DNA of 64,000 nt from Callipepla californica brunnescens (lineage: Eukaryota; Chordata; Aves; Galliformes; Odontophoridae): NCBI GenBank assembly GCA_023055505.1, contig JALIRH010000002.1, positions 25,798,437-25,862,436 of the forward strand, in the 5' to 3' direction. The position numbers were made by a program, and so were the translations under genes. Below, one piece after another: positions 1 through 10,500 of this stretch; the first letter of the stretch is position 1; every line of letters begins with the position of its first letter. The notes under the pieces were generated by a model. That model made no database searches. It was not told where the DNA came from and saw nothing but the letters and a program-made list of their open reading frames with translations.

Positions 1-1051
1 AAGTTTTCGTGTAAGTATAGCAGCTCCAGACCTAAATGTTTTGTGAATGTGCAGTAGCTCAAGCCAGATATGTTCAGTTAAAAAAAAAAAAAAGTATTTT
101 TTTCTTGTCCCATTCTCCCAAGCAGCTGTTGTAGAGGTATGAAGTCAGAGGGAGTGTCTCTAGGATGTGGCTGGAAGGCACAAGGATTAGGCCTTGGTTT
201 GTACTGATGGTGGTATTTGTTTTATGTAGGAAAAATGTATATATTTAATTCTTCAGGGTTTCAAATCAGAGTAAAGAAATGATTAGGTGTCTTAAGTTGA
301 GGGGAGATCTAAAAATTTCACTTTAAAACTGCAGATGCTTTCAAGGCATTTCTGGTGTTCTGGAGGGTGATCCAAAATCCATTAAAGCAGTCGAATTCCA
401 GTTGCTTTGAGCTGAATTTTTAAGCGTCCTAATGACCTTACTGCCTTGGAATGTTTCATTAACATCAGTCCTGAGAGATAAATAACTGCTGTGGTTTAAC
501 TTGTCAGGCAGCTAAGCACCACACAGTCATTCGCTCCTTAGAATAAATTTTGAGAATTTTAGTTGAAGTGCTGCTATGATAAAACTTGTCAGATTCCTCT
601 TGAAAGACTTAAATGTTTTTATGTGCAGTTTTCTTCTCTTGGAATGATGGTAATGTGATATTTTCTTCTTTTGCCACTGAGTCTTCAGCACAGAAGCCGG
701 GGTGCTCATAAGTGTTCTGAGGTAATCTAATAATACATGACTACCTTAAAGTTATATGCACTGAACTAATTTTCAGATTAGACATACATTATTAGTATGT
801 AACTATGGATTAGTGAACTGAGAGAGCTTGCTAAGCTTAAAAAAATGATTGTACTCCATGTGTTTCAGAATTAAGTGTGATTAGGAAGATGGTTCTTTTT
901 TCTAACAGCTAAATTAATGAAAAATAAGAGAGAATTGCTGAACTAGTTTCTCCTATAGAATGGAGAGCAGGCACAGTCCTTTTGAGAAATCAGGCTGATT
1001 ACTTGTCTGTAGTATGTTTATTTACACAGAATATTTTGTGCTGATGTTTAG
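1..1051 (+). other. ZFAND1: intron of ZFAND1 (5' exons lie outside the window)
   Basis: This AT-rich stretch ends in a splice acceptor (AG at 1050-1051) feeding the first ZFAND1 exon in the window. I looked for the expected upstream exon, which should encode the first AN1 zinc finger, and found no matching translation. The first roughly 45 residues are therefore probably encoded before base 1. No repeat or other gene is visible. Confidence 0.7.
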
Positions 1052-3733
1052 GTGAACATAAAAAACAACTCTGCAAAACCAGATGAGCACCAATCTTATC
1101 TGTGCTCATATAAGGACTGCCATGTGAAGGAACTTTTGCCAGTTTTATGTCCCTACTGTGAAAAAAATTTTTGCCTGAGGTGAGTGGAGCAAGGTGTTCA
1201 AATATAAATGCTTGTTCATTAGTGCATAGGGGAAAAATTAATGCAAGTTTTTATCTCTGTTATTTACAGACATCGACATCAATCAGATCATGAGTGTAAG
1301 AAATTGGACGCACCAAAACCTCGAATGGCTGCCACTCAGCAGCTAGTTAAAGATATTATAGGCAAGTACAGTGGAATATACGTACTGCAGTTTTCATCAG
1401 AAGGCTTGTGACCTTTAATGGTCTAGGCTTGTCCAAAAGAAAGGATGAGAGTATCTTGCCTTCAGGAGGACATGTAAGGGGTTGACAAGTAAGGCTCATA
1501 GTGTACAGACAGAATATAAACTTAGTTCAAGATATGTTCATGAGAAATTTGACTCATACTAACAGGAATAATACTGTTCTCAGATTCTAAGAAAAGTGAA
1601 GAAGTAAAAAGCAAAAAACGTAAAGGAGCGAGGAACAGCGAAACAGCAGCAAAAGTGGCATTAATGAAACTGAAAATGCATGCGTGTGGTGACAAGTCCT
1701 TGCCTCAGGTAAGTCGTGCTTGCTTTCAGTAATTGACTTCTCTATGGAAGGAATACATCTTCAAAATTTCTTTTTCTTCTATTTCCCTCAGTTTGTTTTC
1801 GGTTTTAATTCTCCAAGTCAGTCACACACACGTTCCAGCCTGGCATTCAAAAGCTGTTGCACTGATCCTGTGTGTTATGTAAGGGGTCTGTTTAGAGTTT
1901 ATAGCAGTCAGGTCCTTTGTAACAGAGTTGCGTTGAGCACACCAAGTTTAGGCCTCTGATACTGGATTTATAATAGTGAAAACATTCTGTCTGATAATTT
2001 TGTTGTTAGCTGTGTTTAATTGTTGTTTTTAAAACAATTGCAGCCATTCAATTACTGAGTCCTATGGATTTATTTTTCTCTACTTTGTCATGCTTAAAAT
2101 TATCTAATTCTGTTCGTAGCAGAAGACCTATTACAAAGACCTGCTTGTTACGCTCCTCATAGATAGCGCGGCTTTAAGAAATATTTGCTGAAGAGAGAGT
2201 AATTCATTTCAGATATTATGGAATATAATTTTAAGAAGTCTGCCGTCGGTACTTATAAGAAAATTTTAATCTCTCTCTATTTAATTGGCCTCCTAGACTC
2301 TTTATAGATATTTTTTTACTCCTCTCTACTGCCCAGCTTGTTCTGGTTTGACAGACTTTTTTAATGTGAAGTTTCTCAAATGCTTCTTAGGCGTATTAAT
2401 TCTCTCATCACTGTATAGTGAAGTTGTACGTGTTCAAAACTTGACCGAGTCTGACTTGATACTGCCTGATCATTCACTGTAGTTCGACTCAGCTTTCATT
2501 ATGCCTTGCTTTGAAAATGGTTTGTACCATGTGACCCCAGAGGTCCTTCCTGACTTCTTAAGATCAGGAAAGAAAAGGGACTATCTTAGAATATCTTTTC
2601 TCTCTTGATAGGCCAGAGATCAGCTTTCTGCAGATAATTGCTTCTTTTGGGTACTACTTTCAAGACTGGGCAGCTCAAAACAGGAGAGCCACGTGGCAAT
2701 ATAGTGTTAGTTATTGCATCCTTGATTGACTGATGTTCTCTTAGATATGTCACAGAAATTCCAAGAGGAATATTCCATAGTTAGGGATACAGCAGCAGAA
2801 TGAGCAGCTTTGTGAATTATGTTGCAGTGAGCTGTGGGAGACAGCCTTATCATCCTTAGAACTGGAGGAGGAAGTGGAGGAAGGTGCTAGGACACTGTTA
2901 AAAGCTTACGTTAGTGTGTGTTTGTACTAAGATGGCTGTGTTAGCTGTTTCCAAGTTGTAGTCATTTACATTTTAGAAAGATTCAAGTCCTACTTCCATT
3001 TCCCCTTTGTAGTATTCCTGGGTGTTACATGTTTTTGTATGAGGAAGATGGCACACGTTGAAAATCATACTCAGATTCATGAACAAGCTGGGAGGAGGAT
3101 CGATCTGTGTTGGGTTTTTTTCCTAGGGAAGGCTTAAATAAATCCTTGAAACAGTATTGTTTGACAGCATCTGGCTTGGATTCATAAAGGACAGATTCAG
3201 CTGATGAATACACCAATGCATATGTCTGCAATTATATTTCACTTTTCTATTTTATTTTTTATCTTTTATAAGTACAACTCATTTTTATGTTTTTTTAGAC
3301 AGAAAGAATTTACTTTCAAGTACTTTTACCAAAGGGAAACAAGGAGAAAAGCAAGCCTATGTTCTTCTGCAGTAAGTGGAGTATTGGCAAAGTAGTAGAT
3401 TATGCAGCTTCCTTAGCAAGCCTTAAAAATGACAACAACAAATCAGCAGCCCAGGTAAATCAGTAAATATATATACCCTTCCCTCCCTCTCTTCCTAGCT
3501 CCCCTCCTCTTTTTGCTTCTTGGGCAAATTTTGATGTTAATTTGTGTTATTTTTTCTTGTAGAAATTGAGGTTATGCCATACTGCCTCCGGAGAAGCCTT
3601 GCCGTTTGAGCACACGTTGGAAAAATGGCTATCTGATGAAGATAATCCATTATTCAATGGTGGAAATGTAATTCTGGAGTATCTTGATAATGATGTTTTA
3701 TTTATAGAGGATACAGAGTCATACTTAAGTTAG
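1052..3733 (+). CDS. ZFAND1: ZFAND1, AN1-type zinc finger protein 1 (3' part)
   Basis: Coding exons are 1052-1179, 1270-1361, 1584-1708, 3299-3454 and 3563-3733 (TAG). Joined, they give 223 residues in frame; human ZFAND1 is about 268 residues, so roughly 45 N-terminal residues lie upstream. The first exon pair encodes the second AN1 zinc finger: CSYKDC, then CPYC, FCLRHRH and DHEC supply the Cys/His zinc ligands. A basic linker (SKKRKGARNSETAAK) follows, then a C-terminal ubiquitin-like domain (IYFQVLLPKG ... NGGNVILEYL). The family protein recruits p97/VCP and the 26S proteasome to arsenite-induced stress granules; that role is known from other vertebrates, not shown here. All junctions are GT-AG except the intron after 1361, which starts GCAAGT, yet the phase-1 junction reads correctly through it. 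The gene lies head-to-tail with IMPA1 downstream. Identity is close to certain; the gene start is not in view. Confidence 0.95.
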
Positions 3734-3753
3734 TAACTCATTGAAAACAAAAC

Positions 3754-3759
3754 AATAAA
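3754..3759 (+). terminator. ZFAND1: ZFAND1 poly(A) signal
   Basis: A canonical AATAAA sits 21 bases after the ZFAND1 stop codon, which would give a very short 3' UTR. A further AATAAA-like hexamer near 4330 could serve a longer form. The call is by position and motif only. Confidence 0.7.
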
Positions 3760-3813
3760 ATAAGATTTTCTAGAAACGTGTTGTTCAAACCAAGACCAGT
3801 TTCCTCTTTGCAA

Positions 3814-3895
3814 AACCATATAATGGCTTGAGTTGGGAGGGACCTTAAAGATCATTTAGTTCCAAGTGTCCAGCTGTTGGCAGGGTGGAGACCCG
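3814..3895 (-). mobile_element. CR1 LINE 3' end fragment
   Basis: The stretch reads as the reverse complement of a CR1 3' terminus: an 'atggcttgagttgggagggacc' type block followed by 'ttaaagatcattta' and a short piece of upstream CR1 sequence. It is heavily truncated and diverged. Confidence 0.75.
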
Positions 3896-5814
3896 GGGTA
3901 ATTCATGGAATGGAGAGAGAATTGCTAGGAGTAAGAGTGGCAGGCTTTGGAGCAGAGATGTGTTGGAGGTGTTGAGGAATCAGTGGGATTATCTTTTTAG
4001 GAAAAAGCAGTTTGGTCTTCAGTGGCTGAATATTTTGAAAACCTCTGGTTGACAACAGTGAAGTGCTATGCATGCACTTCTCCACTTCCCCCTGCCTCTT
4101 TCTGCAGCTGTCATCATCTCTCTGGCATAAAAGGAGTAATTCTTTTCTCTTGCTGTTTCCTTTCCCTTTCCTCACACATCCCTTCACATGTCACCTGTAA
4201 GTGAAACCACCCCCCAACATAAACCTATTTGAATGACATGCATGCCAGAACTGCCTGCACACCTCCTCATCAGGAGTTTATTTACTTAATAATAGTTTTG
4301 TTTTTTTTCAGTGCGTGTAACTTCAGGTAAAATAAAATAAGATTTACTAGAGCAAGGGAGAATATAGACCAGGTGAAGCAGAAGTAAATATTTGGAGAGA
4401 TCTCAGAGGTTTTGTAAGGAAGTTTGCTTTTACCAATTGCCAGTTAGTGCTAAGAGTTAGTCTGTAAATGACAGTACAAATAGAGCAAGTCGCAGTTGGT
4501 AAAACTCCAAAAGTTTTTTGCATTCGCTTTCATCTTATTCCAAGACTGGGTCTGGGGTATTACGCAGAAGCTCATCCTGCTCCATTTTCAGAAACTGAGA
4601 AGCAAAAACAAATGAAGGTATCCCGATGGACAAATAGCTGACCTGATTGTGGTGCTCCTATACAAACTCTAGCAGCAAAAGCAGAAACTTTCACTGAGCT
4701 TCAGTATATTGAGTTAGAGTTTCTCAGACGTTAGCTGTTAGACTCTAGCTTATTGTTTGTCATTTCTCTGTGATAGTTTCAGAAAATGGATGAGTTTAAG
4801 GCTTTGCAAATGTTTTACCTCTGAGAGTGCTGCAGCTTTCAGCTCTTGCCTTGAGCTGCTTCACACACAAAATCTCCTTTCATGTACTGATATAGAGCAA
4901 ACGTTGGGAAAGCCTAAATTTACATCAGAAGCTCAACTTTGCTTGAGCATGTGACCTGTGAACCAGCTGGGTGATGCCAAAGCAAACAAGAAATACTATG
5001 TTGTGCTGAGAAAGCAGACAGCCATCTCTCGAACTTATTTTCATCAGTTTCTTTTGCGTGTCTTTTAGAGAGAAAAGTATGTGCCCTGTGGTGTGTGATC
5101 TGCCTGGTCTGAAAATGTTTACCCACAGGTCTCTTAACTCTTATCACAACAAAAGCTGACCCACAGCCAATGTGTCTTTCTGAGTTGGCGCTACACTTTT
5201 TTAGTATAAGCTTGCAGAGAACTATTTGCAAAATAGTCATGCAGAAATACATCTGTACATCTTTAAAGACTGTCAACTACTGCTTAAGGTCTCTACAATT
5301 CTGCCTGTTTACAAACAGGGAAAGATGAAGTATGGAAAGCTGCAGTGACTCAGCCTCCTGGCACCGCTGGGAATGGACACCACATCTTCATGGGTATAAA
5401 GGAAAAGGTGAAACCTGCCCTGCAGGAGCATGCAGCTGTGGGTTGGGATACCACTGGGAGTGGAGACAAGTTATGGTCATTCTAAGCCATAAAACACATT
5501 ACAGCCCTTGTCCTTATTGTCTGTTGCAGATGAATATCTTACATACTAGATTAACTGTCATTTGTAAGCACAAGATGGGTCGGTGTTTTATCCTCAGGAA
5601 GGATGAGTGCCAGACTTCAGAGAACAAGGCTGTCTTCAGGCAACCTTGCAAATGAAAGCAATGACTTCTGTTTCCCTCTATGTCAATTTAATTATAGCAA
5701 CCTCAAAAATGCAGCTTTTTGTTTTCAAAAATCTGTTGGGATTGTATGGACTTGTCTAGAAGTTTACTGTATGTTGAGAATCAAAACCCATGGTCTCTCA
5801 GGTTGCTGGTTTGG

Positions 5815-5886
5815 TATCACAGAATCACTTAATTGTAGGGCTTGGAAGGGACCTCATCTAGTACTATCTGAATTACCAGACCTGAT
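5815..5886 (-). mobile_element. CR1 LINE 3' end fragment
   Basis: 'cacagaatca...ttggaagggacctcatctag' is the reverse complement of the CR1 3' terminus. The fragment is about 70 bases and lies just upstream of the IMPA1 promoter. Confidence 0.75.
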
Positions 5887-5932
5887 GGGGGTAGGGGGAA
5901 GAGGAGGAAAGCGTGGAGGGAAGGGAGGCTGT
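5885..5932 (+). other. G-rich tract, possible G-quadruplex
   Basis: This purine-rich stretch contains two runs of five G, then several GG/GGG runs (GGGGGTAGGGGGAAGAGG and onward). With at least four G-runs in under 50 bases it could form a quadruplex on the + strand, about 200 bases upstream of the inferred IMPA1 start site. It may be only a low-complexity purine tract. Confidence 0.4.
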
Positions 5933-6053
5933 TGAAAGTTTTTAGAGAAAAATGAAGATGTGACTTGTGACAGAACAGCACTCCGCCTGGCGGGCACAGC
6001 GCACCGCCACACCCTCTGTTGGGCGGGCAGCGTACACCCGGTGACAGGCGCCA

Positions 6054-6067
6054 CCGCGCATGCGCGG
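6054..6067. promoter_or_regulatory. palindromic NRF1-type binding site
   Basis: CCGCGCATGCGCGG is a perfect 14-base palindrome containing GCGCATGCGC, the core of the NRF1 consensus. It sits 30-70 bases upstream of the likely IMPA1 start, the usual location for functional NRF1 sites. Occupancy is inferred from motif and position. Confidence 0.65.
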
Positions 6068-6103
6068 CAGAACCCGGCGCCGGCGGTGTAGGGGCGTGGC
6101 TAG

Positions 6104-6194
6104 CGCCTGCTGGGCATGCGTGGTGCCGCCGAGGCTGAAGAGCGGCGCTCAGAGCGGCGGCGGCGGTTAACGGAGCTCCGGGCGGTGCGGTCAG
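6104..6194 (+). other. IMPA1: IMPA1 non-coding exon 1 (5' end approximate)
   Basis: The donor CAG|GTGAGG ends this GC-rich exon, and the next exon (7502) carries the IMPA1 start codon. Mammalian IMPA1 also has an untranslated first exon. The 5' boundary is a guess from promoter motifs. An ATG at 6116 would open an upstream frame that reads across the splice junction (separate entry). Confidence 0.6.
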
Positions 6195-7566
6195 GTGAGG
6201 CGGCCCTCTCCTCAGTCGCCATGTCGCGATGCGCTGCTGCCCTCGCGGCTCTTTCATCCTGCGGAGCAGCGGCTGCTCGCGACGGAGCCGCTTTTCCGCT
6301 CGGCTGGACCGTTCTGCTCCGGGCAGCCGGTGTTTGACTAGAGTTCAGGCGAGCTTGGTGTTTGGATAGATAACGCTTTTCCTTCGCCGTGCCGTAGTAC
6401 CGGGTGTCTGCGCGCTTAGCGGGACGTGGCCTCTGCTGCGCACACAGCGCTTTGCTTACATTATCCGCCCGGCCCGCTGCTCAGCGGGCTCTGCGATGAG
6501 GAGCTAATGAACGCAACCGAACCGCTGGCTTGTTGTGTTTTATTTATAAAAGAGGTTTGGCAGTCTCCAGCTGTTAGCACCAAGACCTAGGCGAGGGCCA
6601 TTGGATAGGTTTGTTAGACGGGGGATGGGTCATCGTGATGGCATAAGGTTTTTTCCAAGGAGCACTTCTAAATCTAGAAGCATTTCAGATCTGTTGTCTT
6701 GCTCATCGCATCTCAGACAGAACCACTTATGTAGTGGCTCAGAACATAACTGTGACGCTGAATGAACGTGTGTCTAGCTGTAGATGTGGCAGACATAGTG
6801 TAGGCTCTGCCAGTTGTTATTTCACATAGGCATGTGTACAGAATAGGGCATTGGTAGCTTGTGTTGTTTCCTAATGCTTAAGTGACTGTGGAATCTTGTA
6901 TCTTTCTGAAATCATTTCATATTCAAGTTTGGATCAGACCCCTAGAGCAAAGAGTGACAGAATAAACAACAAAGTAGAGGTTTGGGGTTTGTTCCTTTCT
7001 AATTTAAGGCATTCATATTAATTTAAACCATACTTAAAACTAGAGTAAGCTTTGTGTCGACAGTCTTCTGGAGTGAATTATAGCGAAGATTCTATGGCTT
7101 TTAAATAAACAGGTCCTGAGCTGTACACTGCTCATTTGTAACCACACTACTGCTTTTCAGAGCCTTTATGTACTTTGAGGTCGGTGTCTAAAAGTAGAAT
7201 TGCATATATGCTTGTCTTTCTGCGCCAAAGATTTGTACTGGTTTATGTTTTTATGTTACGCGTTATTGATAGTCACAAAACGTGCGAATAATCTGGTAAC
7301 CTCCACAAAGCATTTAATAAACTTGAAGTTATTCCTTCCTAAGTAATACGAACTAATAAAGGTAATACAAACTAAAAGGTAATACAGACTTCTCTATTCC
7401 AGTTAGGAGAAAGCACTGCAGTCTGAACAGGAGGAGTGAAAAATCAGAAATTACAAAAAGTAACCGTAATCTTTTATTGTGTCATCGTATCTCTTTGGTA
7501 GGTTGTACATCAACGCAGACATGGCAGATCCTTGGCAAGAATGTATGGATTATGCAGTTACATTAG
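6116..7566 (+). other. predicted upstream ORF overlapping the IMPA1 start
   Basis: An ATG at 6116 in exon 1 opens 26 codons plus one base up to the splice donor at 6194. Spliced to exon 2 at 7502 it continues to TAG at 7564-7566, giving a 47-residue Arg-rich peptide. It runs out of frame with IMPA1 and overlaps its first 46 coding bases. The upstream ATG has G at -3 but C at +4 (moderate context); the IMPA1 ATG has G at -3 and +4. It matters only if transcription begins upstream of 6116, which is unproven. Confidence 0.4.
7343..7390 (+). repeat. short tandem repeat, three 'gtaatacRaact' units
   Basis: Three imperfect copies start at 7343, 7362 and 7379, with unit length 17-19 bases and the shared core GTAATAC(G/A)(A/G)ACT. 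They lie in IMPA1 intron 1, about 110 bases before exon 2. No known element is recognised. Confidence 0.6.
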
Positions 7567-10500
7567 CAAGGAAAGCTGGGGAAGTAAGTATAAACCACTT
7601 ATAACTAGTAGCGTTATCTATTGAGGCTAGTATGTATGCAGCTTTTGAATGAGTGTTGGTGTTGGATAGTCTCCTGAGGAGTATTAAAAAAGGAATCAGT
7701 ACATTAAAGTTTTGTGATCTAAGATCTCTTGAAAGAGCTCATCTGTCTCAGCAGAGCCTTGCTGTAGGAGCTGTTAATGAAGGTTCATTTATTTGCAGTA
7801 GTTCTGTTTGGTGCATCTGTCTGCATCTGGAGAAGATGGCACATGTGCTAATGCTGCCCCTGGAGCTGCAAAATAGCAGAACATTCTCCCTGCAACGACC
7901 TCATTACAATCTTCCATCAAAAAAAAATTTGAGTAAACTAGTAATCTGGGCTGTGTGGCATGGATTCTTATTCAAGCTGATTCTGTCAGTTTTAAGATCG
8001 TAAATGTGAGATCTGGCTAAAAACCATCAGCATCACATTAACTCGGTCCTAAATATCTCTGTGGTATTTGAATTTATAAATTGAGCACTTCTAACAAAAC
8101 AGAGCTCAGTGTCATGTACCACTGTAAAGGCTGTGTAGAAGTTTGTGCTGAATAGGGACGGGAGAAAGATGTAGAGGTGAGACCCTGCAGTTAAATCAAG
8201 ATTTTGCCACTGCTCGTCTTCCTGTTACGTATGTGCAGTATAGAAAATCACAGTAAAAATGATACCTAGTGATGCTTGGATTCTTGAGGAATTTTTTTTT
8301 CATGCTGTTAATGAATGCTGCATTTTTTTCCTCTATTGTTAACAGATAATCCGCGGAGCGCTCAAAGAAGAAAAATCCATTATGATTAAAAGTTCGCCGG
8401 TAGATCTAGTGACTGAAACTGATCAGAAAGTAGAAAACTTCATTATCTCATTGATAAAAGAAAAGTATCCTTCTCACAGGTATAGTTTTTAATCAGTTCA
8501 GTTTTGATAGAAGGGAGGGGGTTATGAAATTAGTTTGATTTTGCTTGGTAAAATTCTCCTGACTGTCTGTTGGAAAGTTACCGAGATCTCCTGTAGCTTT
8601 AGTGTGTTGTTTCATAGTGCTAGTTTTTCCCAAATGCTTTCAAATTAATTGCTTGCTAATGATGTTAGCAGTTTAAGAGAGCTGTAGTGACAAAACAGCA
8701 TCTCTCCCTTCTTGAAGATGTGCTTTTTTTGGAAATAAATTGTTTCTTTCTGATCAGTCATCTTTACTTCTCTAGTTGATCTTAAGAGCGGGCATTTGAT
8801 GCGTGCTTTTCATGGACTGAATAATATGTGCCAAAATAAACCACGTGCAGTTGGCATAGAAGAGAACTCTGCCTGCTTACGCTGATCCTAATAATTCTGG
8901 AGTTCAAAACCCAGGTTCTGAAATTCAGGTTCTTGTAGTAAAGCCACGTGTGTCCCTTGGTTTAGTAGTGTGCCTGGTTGCATTTTGCCCTGTCTTTCAG
9001 GAGGGACTCTGATTTGAATTTATACCTTTACCAGGTTCCCTTTTTTCAGAGTGCTTGTAAAATGAATGCAGTTCTGAGTCTCAACCATTTTGCTGTATCT
9101 GAGTTAAGTGTTAACAAACTTACAGTTACTACAGTGGTCTGACCACGTGAGTATGACCATAAAAGCTTTCTTCAGTTAAAATACAGCCAATAAGCAATGC
9201 TTTATGGTACAAATAAACTGAAAGATATAAGCAGATAAAAGCACTCTAGCCAAGATTTGATGATGGTGTTTAAAATGAAAACTTACGTGTTAAGAATGCA
9301 AAGTTCCAGTAAGGGGTATGGAAATAACTTTTTTTTTCTCTCTCATGATTTGTGATAATTTCTGTCATCATAATTTTCAGTGCTAACATGGTCAGATGCA
9401 ATTGGTGCTTTCCAGCTTCTCTGTTTTACATATGATCACTGTCAGTATGAAACCCCATATCTCACCTTAAGAATTTTAATTTCTAGGGTGGTATTGTAAC
9501 TTAGGACTTTAAAACAACTTCTTTGTATCTTTTAAATGTGTTTCCTACTGCAGCTTTATTGGAGAAGAATCCGTTGCAGCTGGGGAGGGCAGTGTTCTGA
9601 CAGATAATCCCACGTGGATTATAGACCCTATTGATGGAACTACCAACTTCGTACACAGGTCCACCTTTCACTTTGTGCTAGCAACTTCAACTGAATAGCA
9701 TTTTTCTTTCTCTAATTCCTGGAAAGTACAGCTTTTTCTCTTCTAAATTGCTTTAAAAGAGATGTTGTTGATAGTTACGAACTGTTGAAGTTTAATGAGA
9801 GGCATTGGGTAATTTTTGTCATTTCAGTATTTCTGTAACTTTTATAGTAGCCTTGCTGTAACCCAAGAGCATTTATTCTTTCGAAGGCTTTTACTCTGTG
9901 GCAGAGGTCAGCAGCCTTGAACAGCATCAGGAGTCAGAATTAGGAACTGCACCTTCAGAAAGGTTTTGGTGAGAGGCAGTAACAGCACCAAGCACTGATG
10001 TTCCAGCAGCTTTCAAATCTGATCTAGGAGCTACTGTGGAAGAAAATAACATTATTACTAGTGACTGACTAGGGGGTGTTCTGTATGTCGGCAAGGAGAC
10101 TTTCAGGGTGGTGATGACTGACTGTTCCCTCATCCTTGAAATGTAGATTTTGACCCTGGTGAGCTTTTCTGAATGTTCCTAAATCCCATTTTCAAATGAC
10201 TGTTTCTGTGTGGGCCGCAGCTTTAAATAGCTCCTGTATCCTGATAATTAACACGTATAAAAAGCCACAAGGAAAGAACATTTTCTGCTGATATTCTGAC
10301 TTAAGTCTGTAAGGAAAGCAGGGGAGATGACTAACTTCTTCTAACGAGGCTGTTTTGGCCAGACAATTTGTTCCTGATGAGAAGGGCTAGTGATACAGAG
10401 GCCTGGTTGTATTCTTTTACTAGAAAACAGTAACAGACCCCAAGCCCAAATGTAATGTTCTTAGCTTTTCCACCCACTGAAGCTTGTATTTGCTATAGTA

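Larger units (their letters stand above)
3734..5979. other. intergenic, ZFAND1 to IMPA1
   Basis: About 2.2 kb of mostly AT-rich sequence holding two short CR1 ends (3814-3895 and 5815-5886) and a G-rich tract (5885-5932). In human the intronless SLC10A5 gene lies in this interval. No open frame here approaches its size (over 400 residues) and none resembles a bile-acid transporter. Confidence 0.7.
5980..6510 (+). promoter_or_regulatory. IMPA1: CpG-island promoter of IMPA1
   Basis: CpG dinucleotides are dense here and scarce over most of the rest of the window. There is no TATA box. Visible elements are a perfect palindromic NRF1-type site (6054-6067), a GGGGCGTGGC box of Sp/KLF type (6091-6100) and a second, half NRF1-like site (GGGCATGCGT, 6112-6121). 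A clear exon donor (CAG|GTGAGG) follows at 6194/6195, so transcription should start at roughly 6090-6130. The pattern is that of a TATA-less housekeeping promoter. The exact start site is inferred. Confidence 0.8.

Noticed and set aside
1..20. Possible exon end and donor 'cgtGTAAGT' at the window start
   Set aside because: The preceding bases do not translate to the expected ZFAND1 sequence in a phase that joins the exon at 1052.
5829..6257. 142-residue open frame on the - strand through the CpG island
   Set aside because: It is Pro/Ala/Arg-rich low-complexity translation of a GC-rich promoter; no domain, and it overlaps the IMPA1 promoter.
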